From assembly GCA_902773045.1 (NCBI GenBank), contig CACYDE010000295.1, positions 1-6,856 on the forward strand: a stretch of DNA of 6,856 nucleotides, read 5' to 3'. The notes beneath the pieces were generated by a model. The model saw only the letters and a list, made by a program, of their open reading frames with translations. It searched no databases and was not told the DNA's origin. How positions within the stretch are numbered: position 1 is the stretch's first letter; each line of letters begins with the position of its first letter. The position numbers and the translations under genes were made by a program. The stretch is from an uncultured Ruminococcus sp. (GTDB taxonomy: Bacteria > Bacillota > Clostridia > Oscillospirales > Acutalibacteraceae). Shown one piece after another: positions 1-5,155 of the stretch.

Positions 1-43
1 ACCGGCATCGTCTCCTTTTGTCCGTCTATTTATTTGGATTGCT

Positions 44-127
44 ATAATTACTCATCTTTCCTTATCGAAACTGTGTTTTTAGGAATTTAAACATAGTTCC
101 ATGTAACCGATTGAATGGGTTCGGGGC
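44..127 (+). repeat. Composite repeat copy 1, module A
   Basis: This stretch matches the reverse complement of 5048-5131 with few differences. Both copies share ATAATTAC, then CCTTATCGAAACTGTG, TTTTTAGG, TTTAAACA, and GAATGGGTTCGGGGC at the end. No protein is supported here. In copy 1 it is followed directly by a short linker (GATAGCCCCC, then CTTGAGGG), the two-hairpin element and module C. It is therefore the left-hand module of a larger dispersed repeat. The boundary is set by where similarity to copy 2 stops, accurate to a few bases. Function unknown. Confidence 0.8.
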
Positions 128-160
128 GATAGCCCCCTTTTTCTTGAGGGAAAGGGGCAA

Positions 161-277
161 TGTCATCAACTTAAGGAAATGCTTGCATTTCCTTAAAAAA
201 TAAATATCCCATTAACTCTATTATTGTTTTTTTATTAACTGAGAAAACGTAAACGTTTTCTCGTTAAGTTGATGACA
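161..277. mobile_element. Two-hairpin MITE-like element (module B), copy 1
   Basis: This 117-bp element is bounded by perfect 14-bp terminal inverted repeats, TGTCATCAACTTAA and its complement. Inside are two perfect hairpins. The first has arms TTAAGGAAATGC (171-182) and its complement (185-196) around a TT. The second has arms GAGAAAACGT (241-250) and its complement (253-262) around an AA. It has no coding capacity. A second copy of 116 bp lies at 6737-6852 in inverted orientation, with identical hairpin arms and a diverged middle. The composite repeat copy at 4772-5131 lacks it, which gives an approximate empty site. CAATG occurs on both sides (158-162 and 276-280), a possible 5-bp target duplication if the true ends are TCATCAAC and GTTGATGA. 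Size and structure fit a non-autonomous transposable element mobilised in trans; no transposase is in the window. Confidence 0.78.
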
Positions 278-287
278 ATGGGGTATA

Positions 288-409
288 GGTGACGAAAATA
301 GCGTTGACCGAAGAACAATCTCGGATTCGACAGCGAAAACTATTCTTTACATCGACAACCCACGATAGACTCTACATTCATTGTAATTTTATGTATGGGA
401 AGTTTGAGT
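288..409 (+). repeat. Composite repeat copy 1, module C
   Basis: This roughly 120-bp sequence recurs on the minus strand at 4772-4888 and 6589-6708. It runs from GTGACGA through GTTGACCGAAGAACAATC and ATTCGACAGCGAAAAC to ATTCATTGTAATTTT and AAGTTTGAG. It can be read as an open frame beginning at a GTG or ATG-like start. However, differences among the three copies fall almost entirely at amino-acid-changing positions: about nine replacement codons against one silent codon, GCG/GCT. I therefore read it as a non-coding dispersed repeat rather than a small gene. Role unknown. Confidence 0.8.
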
Positions 410-720
410 TCCAAACGTTTGGTTCTATCTTACTGCATCGACGTTATCCATACCCCAAACCCCTGCATTCGAACTTCATATTTTTTAGTGGCGGATAGCG
501 GACTGTAATAATAAAAAATCATTATATAAACATTATAAATAAAAAAGAAAGGTTTGTCAATTTTATTTTTATCAATTTTTAGAGTAACAGGATCATATTC
601 AAATTTTTCCGTCGGATTTTTGAGCAGACTTGTATAGTGCCGGCAGCGCCAAAAGCATTCCGGGAAAACAAATACAGAAGCCGCTGTTATTTGGACTGAT
701 ATAAGCAATAATAAAAAATC
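410..720. other. AT-rich intergenic stretch without a supported gene
   Basis: No convincing coding region lies here on either strand. A 101-codon minus-strand frame (430-735) would start inside the terminator hairpin and has no ribosome site, so it is not called. The stretch holds a direct repeat of AATAATAAAAAATC at 507-520 and 707-720, exactly 200 bp apart. Each copy is preceded nearby by GGACTG (500-505 and 693-698), which may mark an old duplication or insertion. The 707-720 copy also supplies the U-rich tail of the neighbouring minus-strand terminator. Confidence 0.6.
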
Positions 721-757
721 CCGCGGACAGAACATTTCAACACTGTTCTGTCCGCGG
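707..757 (-). terminator. Intrinsic terminator downstream of the unknown gene
   Basis: A perfect 14-bp GC-rich stem has arms CCGCGGACAGAACA (721-734) and its complement (744-757) around a 9-base loop. Read on the minus strand, the stem is followed by GATTTTTTATTATT, a good U-rich tract. It begins about 55 bases past the stop codon of the minus-strand gene at 812. It therefore most likely ends that transcript, and any read-through from the serpins. On the plus strand the stem is followed by A-rich sequence, so termination should be one-directional. Confidence 0.88.
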
Positions 758-811
758 AAAAATTTAAACTGTCAGTAAATCACATCACGAATTTTTATTT
801 TACAGATCCGA

Positions 812-1312
812 TCATATATGCATGAGGTTGAAAACTTCCTCGATATCGTCTGCGCCGATCTTTACGGGCTTACAAAGATGCTCCCTGAGGAAGACATTAT
901 ATCCTCCCTCTTTTGCTTTCTTCGCGAACTCCGCGACAAGCGTTTTCTGATCCATCCCGTCACTCATATTGTAAGTTTCGTCATCGTTGAATTTTAAAAT
1001 TCCTGCAGAACCGTTCTCCGCAAGAAAAATAGACTCCTCGATATTTGTTTCATCGCCCTTGCTGATTGAGATCTGATATTTTGATTTCAGCATGGTATAA
1101 GTAAGGTTTGTGAACTGATAACTTTCAAGGATCCCCATCTCATTGAATTTCCCCCTGCATCCGTCAACGACCCTGCTGAACATAAAACTCGGCTTATGTT
1201 TAAAAACATTTTCAACGCCCTGCGGCAATATCGTTGAAAGACCCAAAAAAGGAACCTTTCCGTTGTTCATCATTACAGCGATACCTATAATATCTTCCGG
1301 AGTAAAATTCAT
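812..1312 (-). CDS. Hypothetical cytosolic protein, about 166 aa
   Basis: I do not recognise this family. The frame is open to 1336, where the first possible start is a TTG with no good ribosome site before it. An AAGAGGTGG motif lies just inside the frame. It is best placed for the GTG at 1318 (6 bases away) or the ATG at 1312 (12 bases away), and very close to an ATG at 1324. I use the ATG at 1312, which gives a product beginning MNFTPEDIIG; the start is uncertain by up to 8 codons. No signal peptide or membrane segment is visible, so it should be cytosolic. The protein is mixed alpha/beta in character. It has two cysteines and a C-terminal part with a lysine-rich helix-like segment (VAEFAKKAKEGGYNVFLRE) and an acidic end (DDIEEVFNL). 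It lies downstream of the serpins on the same strand and ends at a strong terminator, with about 290 bases separating it from serpin 1. It probably has its own promoter. That it is a real gene is likely; its function is unknown. Confidence 0.75.
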   Translation of the reverse strand: MNFTPEDIIGIAVMMNNGKVPFLGLSTILPQGVENVFKHKPSFMFSRVVDGCRGKFNEMGILESYQFTNLTYTMLKSKYQISISKGDETNIEESIFLAENGSAGILKFNDDETYNMSDGMDQKTLVAEFAKKAKEGGYNVFLREHLCKPVKIGADDIEEVFNLMHI

Positions 1313-1430
1313 TTCCACAAGCATCCACCTCTTCAATATCTTGCTAATTTCTTTAACATTTTCACTAAACTAAATTATGATCCCCAAGTTTCGAATCCCA
1401 TTTTCACTTGGAATTCAGATTCTTAGAAAC

Positions 1431-1459
1431 ATTTTACCACATAGAAAAAAATATTTCTA
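1431..1459 (-). promoter_or_regulatory. Possible extended -10 promoter for the 812-1312 gene
   Basis: On the minus strand, TG-G-TAAAAT (1439-1431) forms an extended -10 box. A TAGAAA hexamer (1459-1454, four of six matches to TTGACA) lies 17 bases upstream. It is about 120 bases ahead of the likely start. The whole 1340-1600 gap is very AT-rich, so chance matches are common. This is only a candidate. Confidence 0.3.
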
Positions 1460-1623
1460 CTATATTTTGTAATTTTAAATATTTTGTTTACATTTACACA
1501 ATATATTCATGAAATAAAATCTTCTTTTTGTGTAGTATAATGATTTATTTTATATTTCAGAAGCGGACATTTTTCCAATGAAATTTTGTATCGGATAACG
1601 TGCTTGGATACATTTTTCAAAAA

Positions 1624-3015
1624 TCAATTTTCCTGCGAAAGTTTATCAAGATTTTCAACAGTGCCTATAAATACAGGAATATTATTTCTGTAATCATAAA
1701 TGGCAAAAATAAACGGACGATCGAGAATGACCTCATAAACTTCGGGTTCTGCCGCGATTGCGTTATCCTCTGTAGTTATAGCCGTAACGGCGGCGGCTCT
1801 TGTTCCTTTTTCGTCAACCTCCACATGCGCTTTCTGAACGACCTTATCCACACATATATTGCCTTTATCCGAAACAGCCATTTCAGAAAAATCGGCATTT
1901 CCGGCAGAGAACGCGCTATGCATTCCCATATCCGAAAGAGTTTGATTCAGATTAACGTATGTATCAAACGAAAACTTAGGTAAAGACGCATGAACGTCAC
2001 CCGATACGGAACTGTTATACAACTTTTCAAAAGTATCATAACTCAGCTTTTCGTCGATATACTCGTCAATACCAACATCTTCATTCGGAAGTATCGCCAT
2101 GAAGAAATAACCATACTCCTCACTCGGAACATAGCTCTTTATAAAGCCCGTAGAAAAATCATCGCTTATATATCGTCCTTCCGTGGAATTCATAAAGTCT
2201 GCTTTCGATGAAGAACCGTCAATGTTCGTAAACGTTCCATCGGAAACATCGCTTTCCTCATACGGCTCCATCCAGCTTCCTTCGAAAGCCACCGCATTCA
2301 GAAGTATGGAAACCGTGTCTTCCGTCAAACTGTCGCTTGTCAATATTGACGGGATCATCTGATGGGTTTTATCTGCGACCCATTCGTTTATTTTTTTAAC
2401 GGTATTTTCGGAAACGGGTTCGTTGAACATCTCGGCATGATAATATTCATCTATCGTCTTGGGATAGTTTTCGTTGAGATGTATATCGTCGCGTTTCATC
2501 AGCCAAAAAGAGTTTGCCATTGAAAGCACGGCGTCATCGTTGTCGAGATTATCCATGTATCCCTTTATGTAAGCATTAAGCTCCTCTCTTTCCGGGATCT
2601 GCTCATCGGAAGCGTTATCCACGCTCAGAATAGTTCTGATCTCGCTGTCGGTCACACCTTTTGCGCCGTTTGAAAGCATCGCCAGCGCGGTATATGCCGA
2701 CAGAGGCGAAACGATCACATTGTCTTTCCGATCCTGCTTTACAGTCTTTCTGCTGCCTTTGAAAAACTTGCTTGAAAAACAGTCGATACCGTTTGTCAGT
2801 TTTTCGGTCTGTTCATCGGAAAGAGTGATCGTGCTGACACTTCCCTCACTCTTCGGGATTTCGGAAGCTTCGTTCGTCTCTTCCGACTGAACGGAAGATG
2901 TTTCCGGGTCCGAGTATGCAGCGCTTCCCGTTTCTGCGGAAGAACATCCGCTCACGGAAACGATCGCTGTCAGCAAAGCTGCGGCGCAAAACGCTTTTAT
3001 CACACTTTTTTTCAT
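1624..3015 (-). CDS. Lipoprotein serpin (serine protease inhibitor), paralog 1
   Basis: This is a 463-residue serpin, a suicide inhibitor that traps serine (sometimes cysteine) proteases through cleavage of its reactive loop. Residues 1-24 are a lipoprotein signal ending SVSGC, so Cys24 should be lipidated and the protein held on the outer face of the membrane. A Ser/Glu-rich linker runs to about residue 65, then the serpin fold. Visible family motifs are NVIVSPLSAYTALAML (99-114), LLNAVAFEGSW (238-248), SLPKFSFD (344-351), an ADFSEM block (374-379) and VILDRPFIFAI (429-439), which fits the serpin signature. The hinge EKGTRAAAVT (402-411) has Thr at P14 and small residues through P9, as in inhibitory serpins. 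Standard counting puts P1 near Asn418, but the loop is about 5 residues longer than in antitrypsin, so P1 is uncertain. The ATG start follows GAAAGGAT at 8 bases. It lies about 160 bases downstream of the paralogous serpin. Related gut bacterial serpins (the siropins of E. siraeum) inhibit elastase-like proteases; transfer of that target to this protein is inference. Confidence 0.95.
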   Translation of the reverse strand: MKKSVIKAFCAAALLTAIVSVSGCSSAETGSAAYSDPETSSVQSEETNEASEIPKSEGSVSTITLSDEQTEKLTNGIDCFSSKFFKGSRKTVKQDRKDNVIVSPLSAYTALAMLSNGAKGVTDSEIRTILSVDNASDEQIPEREELNAYIKGYMDNLDNDDAVLSMANSFWLMKRDDIHLNENYPKTIDEYYHAEMFNEPVSENTVKKINEWVADKTHQMIPSILTSDSLTEDTVSILLNAVAFEGSWMEPYEESDVSDGTFTNIDGSSSKADFMNSTEGRYISDDFSTGFIKSYVPSEEYGYFFMAILPNEDVGIDEYIDEKLSYDTFEKLYNSSVSGDVHASLPKFSFDTYVNLNQTLSDMGMHSAFSAGNADFSEMAVSDKGNICVDKVVQKAHVEVDEKGTRAAAVTAITTEDNAIAAEPEVYEVILDRPFIFAIYDYRNNIPVFIGTVENLDKLSQEN

Positions 3016-3100
3016 ATTGATTATCCTTTCATCGTTTGTTTAATCTTCTGTCCGATCGCAAAATCAAGGAACAGATACTCTGGATTTTACAATCTCCTCA

Positions 3101-3163
3101 TTAAGGGCAGCGCAGCACTCCGACGGCGCATCTTGGAAACGATCTCCGTTGGTGCTGCCTTAG
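3101..3163. repeat. Short palindromic element D1 between the serpins
   Basis: This imperfect inverted repeat of about 63 bp has ends TTAAGGGCAGC and GCTGCCTTA that pair with a one-base bulge. Read on the minus strand it contains GGAGATCGTTTCCAAGATGCGC (with spacing), which aligns with AGAGATTGTGCCGAAGATGCGC in element D2 (4683-4774). Both begin TAAGGCA, so the two belong to one degenerate family. It lies 10 bases past the stop of serpin 2 and 85 bases before the start of serpin 1. On the minus strand it is not followed by a T-run, so it is not a standard terminator, though the hairpin could stabilise an mRNA end. Confidence 0.6.
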
Positions 3164-3173
3164 GAACTGTTCA

Positions 3174-4619
3174 TCAATTCTCCGTCATGACCGTTCCTAT
3201 AAAAATCGGTATTTTTTCTTCAAGGTCATATATTGTAAAGAGAAAAGGTCTGTCAAGCACCACTGTATACGTTTTCCTCGGGTCGTATGCGCTCGTGACA
3301 AATCTTGTTATCACCGATGTTGCTGCGGCGGCCTTCGTTCCCTTTTCATCGACCTCGATGTAAGTTTTATGAACGACCTCGTTGACAAAAAAATTCGAAT
3401 CGGTCATTTTTTCGAAGTTTGCCTGCAAAGGATCAAAGGCTTTTCTTATCCCTATTTTGTAAAGATCGTCTTTTAATTCATACGAACAGTCGAATTTAAA
3501 CTTCGGAAGATACGCATTGACCTTGCTGTTTTCCGCATTATTCAGCGCATTCGAAAACGTCTCCGAACCGAAATATGTTTTTATATATTCGTCTATCCCT
3601 ATATCTTCATTGGGGAGAAGAGCAGCGAAGGCGTATCTCGGCTTGTCGTATTGTACGTTTGATGACGATCTCGAGGCGTCGGCGCCGCCCGGATCCTCGT
3701 CAGATTTTTTTCCTTTGTAAAACTTCACAAATCCGACCGCATGACCGTCGTTAAGGTAGTTTGCCTCCTGCGAACGCATAAACTTGACAGTCGACTTCGA
3801 GCCGTCGTAGTTATTAAACTCCCTTTCACTGACTGCGTCTGACGGATATTCCTTTTCCCATTTCCCGTTAAATGCCACCGCATTCAGAAGAACAGCCGTC
3901 ATATCTTTGTTTACGCTGCTGCCGTCAATAATTTTAGGAATCATATTTGAGGTTTTCCCGGAAGTCCATGCGTTGATCTTGTCAACAGTTCGGTTGTTAA
4001 GCGGTTCGCTGAAAAGCTCAGCTTTGTAATAATTTCCGCATATTTCAAAGTAATTCTCTTTAAATCTCACTTCACCATTCCTGATCGCCCAGATCGAATC
4101 CGACATCATCATTGAAGGTTCGACTCCTTCGTCATAAAGCCCGGAAAGGTATTCATCAAAATATGAGTTTATCGCCGACAGCGAAACAGGTTTATATTCT
4201 CCATAACATGCCACACCGCCGTTGACATACGGATCGAAATAACCGCTGAGAACATCTGTGATCTCTTTTTCCGTTTCTCCGCCCGCACCGTTGTCCAGCA
4301 TCGAAAGCGCGGTATATACCGAAAAAGGAGAGATCAATTTGTTTCCTTTATCATTATCACTCTCGTATCGTGTTTTGAACAGCTGTGCGGAAAAAGAATT
4401 CACAGCTTCGCGAACGTCCGAAGATCCCGCGCTGTCCGGAGTCCGGGGCGGTTCTTCTTTTTCTTTCTCACTTTTTGAGATCGGTTCATCCGAAGTCATT
4501 GGATTTTCTCCGCTTTCTTTTTGAGCTTCATCGGAAGCGGCAGTTTTGCAGCCGCCTAAAGCCGCAAACACACCTCCCACGATCATAGCGCACAGAATAA
4601 CTGCAAGTTTTCTTTTCAA
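3174..4619 (-). CDS. Lipoprotein serpin (serine protease inhibitor), paralog 2
   Basis: This is a 481-residue serpin paralogous to its downstream neighbour. The start is TTG, supported by AGGGAGG nine bases upstream and by the complete lipoprotein signal it yields (MKRKLAVILC to LGGC, Cys24). The next ATG, codon 12, would destroy that signal. A charged Lys/Glu/Ser-rich linker (25-70) precedes the serpin fold. Motifs are NKLISPFSVYTALSML (93-108), LLNAVAFNGKW (244-254), LPKFKFD (371-377), hinge EKGTKAAAAT (425-434) and VVLDRPFLFTI (453-463). The hinge is a textbook inhibitory sequence. Counting 14 residues from the P15 Gly427 places P1 near Val441, within TRFVTSAY. That would suit an elastase-like protease, but the loop is about 6 residues longer than in antitrypsin, so Arg439 or Phe440 could instead be the bait. 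Compared with paralog 1 it carries an extra hydrophilic Ser/Asp/Gly-rich insert at about 303-325 just before the FAALLPNED strand. It should be membrane-anchored and extracytoplasmic. Confidence 0.95.
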   Translation of the reverse strand: MKRKLAVILCAMIVGGVFAALGGCKTAASDEAQKESGENPMTSDEPISKSEKEKEEPPRTPDSAGSSDVREAVNSFSAQLFKTRYESDNDKGNKLISPFSVYTALSMLDNGAGGETEKEITDVLSGYFDPYVNGGVACYGEYKPVSLSAINSYFDEYLSGLYDEGVEPSMMMSDSIWAIRNGEVRFKENYFEICGNYYKAELFSEPLNNRTVDKINAWTSGKTSNMIPKIIDGSSVNKDMTAVLLNAVAFNGKWEKEYPSDAVSEREFNNYDGSKSTVKFMRSQEANYLNDGHAVGFVKFYKGKKSDEDPGGADASRSSSNVQYDKPRYAFAALLPNEDIGIDEYIKTYFGSETFSNALNNAENSKVNAYLPKFKFDCSYELKDDLYKIGIRKAFDPLQANFEKMTDSNFFVNEVVHKTYIEVDEKGTKAAAATSVITRFVTSAYDPRKTYTVVLDRPFLFTIYDLEEKIPIFIGTVMTEN

Positions 4620-4628
4620 ATTAATCAG

Positions 4629-4635
4629 CCTCCCT
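4629..4635 (-). promoter_or_regulatory. Ribosome site that decides the TTG start of serpin 2
   Basis: AGGGAGG on the minus strand is a near-perfect Shine-Dalgarno sequence ending 9 bases before TTG at 4619-4617. No ATG or GTG is available nearby that would keep the signal peptide, so this site fixes the non-ATG start. Confidence 0.8.
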
Positions 4636-4682
4636 ATCTCATTTCAAATAGCCGATAGTAAAATCATTGCTTCACTCAACGC

Positions 4683-4774
4683 TTTAAGGCAATACCGCAC
4701 AGAGATTGTGCCGAAGATGCGCAGCAGATTCGGTGCAAAGCCGTCAGGCGGTCTGTGTGCGGTGTTGCCTTAAA
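4683..4774. mobile_element. Short palindromic element D2 upstream of serpin 2
   Basis: This 92-bp element is bounded by inverted repeats TTTAAGGCAATACCGCACA and, at the other end, the complement of TTTAAGGCAACACCGCACA, an 18 of 19 match. The interior contains a small CCGAA/TTCGG hairpin. It encodes nothing convincing. A degenerate relative (D1) lies at 3101-3163, so each serpin gene has one upstream. Its right end abuts and shares the AGTTTAA junction with module C of composite repeat copy 2. The structure suits a MITE or similar small dispersed palindrome. Confidence 0.7.
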
Positions 4775-4888
4775 CTTCCCATACTCAAAATTACAATGAA
4801 TGTAGAGTCTATCGTTGGTTGTCGATGTAAAGAATAGTTTTCGCTGTCGAATCCGAGATTGTTCTTCGGTCAACGCTATTGTCGTCAC
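4772..4888 (-). repeat. Composite repeat copy 2, module C
   Basis: Read on the minus strand this is nearly identical to 288-409: over the shared core from GTTGACCGAAG to ATTCATTGTAATTTT I see a single base difference. At its far end it is cut off by, or fused to, palindromic element D2. Upstream on its own strand it is joined to an uninterrupted G-run linker, unlike copies 1 and 3, where the two-hairpin element is inserted. A 70-codon frame through it is not regarded as a gene. Confidence 0.82.
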
Positions 4889-4913
4889 CCATACCCCCTG
4901 ACCCCCTGCCCCC
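4888..4913 (-). other. G-quadruplex-type G-run linker, copy 2
   Basis: On the minus strand three runs of five G and one of three G are separated by loops of 2-3 bases (CA, TCA, TAT), which satisfies the usual intramolecular G-quadruplex pattern. It joins the CCCCCTTTTCCTTGAGGGGG hairpin (4909-4928) to module C. The corresponding place in copies 1 and 3 is where the two-hairpin element sits. Confidence 0.6.
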
Positions 4914-4933
4914 TCAAGGAAAAGGGGGCTATC

Positions 4934-5047
4934 GGGATATAGAGCTTCGCCCTATGACCGTTGTTATGGACAAATTTGGGCGCGGGCGAGATGTTACGTC
5001 AATAATCAAAGTTGGTGCGCGTATTTGCCTGCGGCCGCTTGGCCGCC
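4934..5047 (-). repeat. GC-rich insert found only in composite repeat copy 2
   Basis: In copy 1, module A (ending TTCGGGGC) runs straight into GATAGCCCCC. In copy 2 about 114 bases separate these same two sequences. The insert is much richer in G and C than its surroundings. It contains a strong hairpin with arms GCGGCC (5031-5036) and GGCCGC (5041-5046) around GCTT, plus GGGCGCGGGCGAG (4979-4991). No gene is supported. It may be a separate module of a mosaic repeat, or sequence that copy 1 has lost. Confidence 0.55.
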
Positions 5048-5131
5048 GCCCCGAACCCATTCATTCGGTTACTCGGAACACTGTTTAAATACCTAAAAAC
5101 ACAGTTTCGATAAGGAAATATGGGTAATTAT
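5048..5131 (-). repeat. Composite repeat copy 2, module A
   Basis: This is the reverse complement of the 44-127 module and shares TTTCCTTATCGAAACTGTG, TTTTTAGG and GAATGGGTTCGGGGC. It starts about 24 bases past the stop codon of the membrane protein gene, so it would lie in that transcript's 3' region. A weak ACTGT/ACAGT hairpin is possible, but there is no terminator-like T-run after it. Confidence 0.8.
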
Positions 5132-5155
5132 TATGCGGGAAGTTGGAGTATTTTA

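Noticed and set aside
161..277. CRISPR-like or attachment-site interpretation of the palindromes
   Set aside because: There is no regular repeat-spacer spacing, no cas gene and no integrase; the terminal inverted repeats fit a small transposable element better.
289..498. 69-codon plus-strand frame through module C
   Set aside because: The repeat copies differ mainly by amino-acid-changing substitutions, and the frame beyond the repeat is unrelated between copies. Treated as non-coding repeat.
430..735. 101-codon minus-strand frame with a hydrophobic N-terminus
   Set aside because: It would begin inside the terminator hairpin, has no Shine-Dalgarno site, and its translation looks like AT-rich noise ending in the repeat.
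1536..1541. Plus-strand TATAAT resembling a -10 box
   Set aside because: There is no matching -35 at 16-18 bases, and no plus-strand gene follows; the sequence is simply AT-rich.
1578..1612. Possible terminator after serpin 1 (TGTATC/GATACA hairpin on the minus strand)
   Set aside because: Only a 6-bp AT-containing stem with a large loop and no real T-run; too weak to call.
3101..3163. Element D1 as an intrinsic terminator of serpin 2
   Set aside because: The hairpin is imperfect and on the minus strand is followed by TTAATGAGGAG rather than a T-run. Kept as a repeat only.
4676..4888. 70-codon minus-strand frame through module C and element D2
   Set aside because: It runs across the junction of two unrelated repeats, which a conserved gene would not do.
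4879..5088. 69-codon plus-strand frame through the G-run linker and GC-rich insert
   Set aside because: It is composed of repeat modules, has no ribosome site and is antisense to all genes around it.
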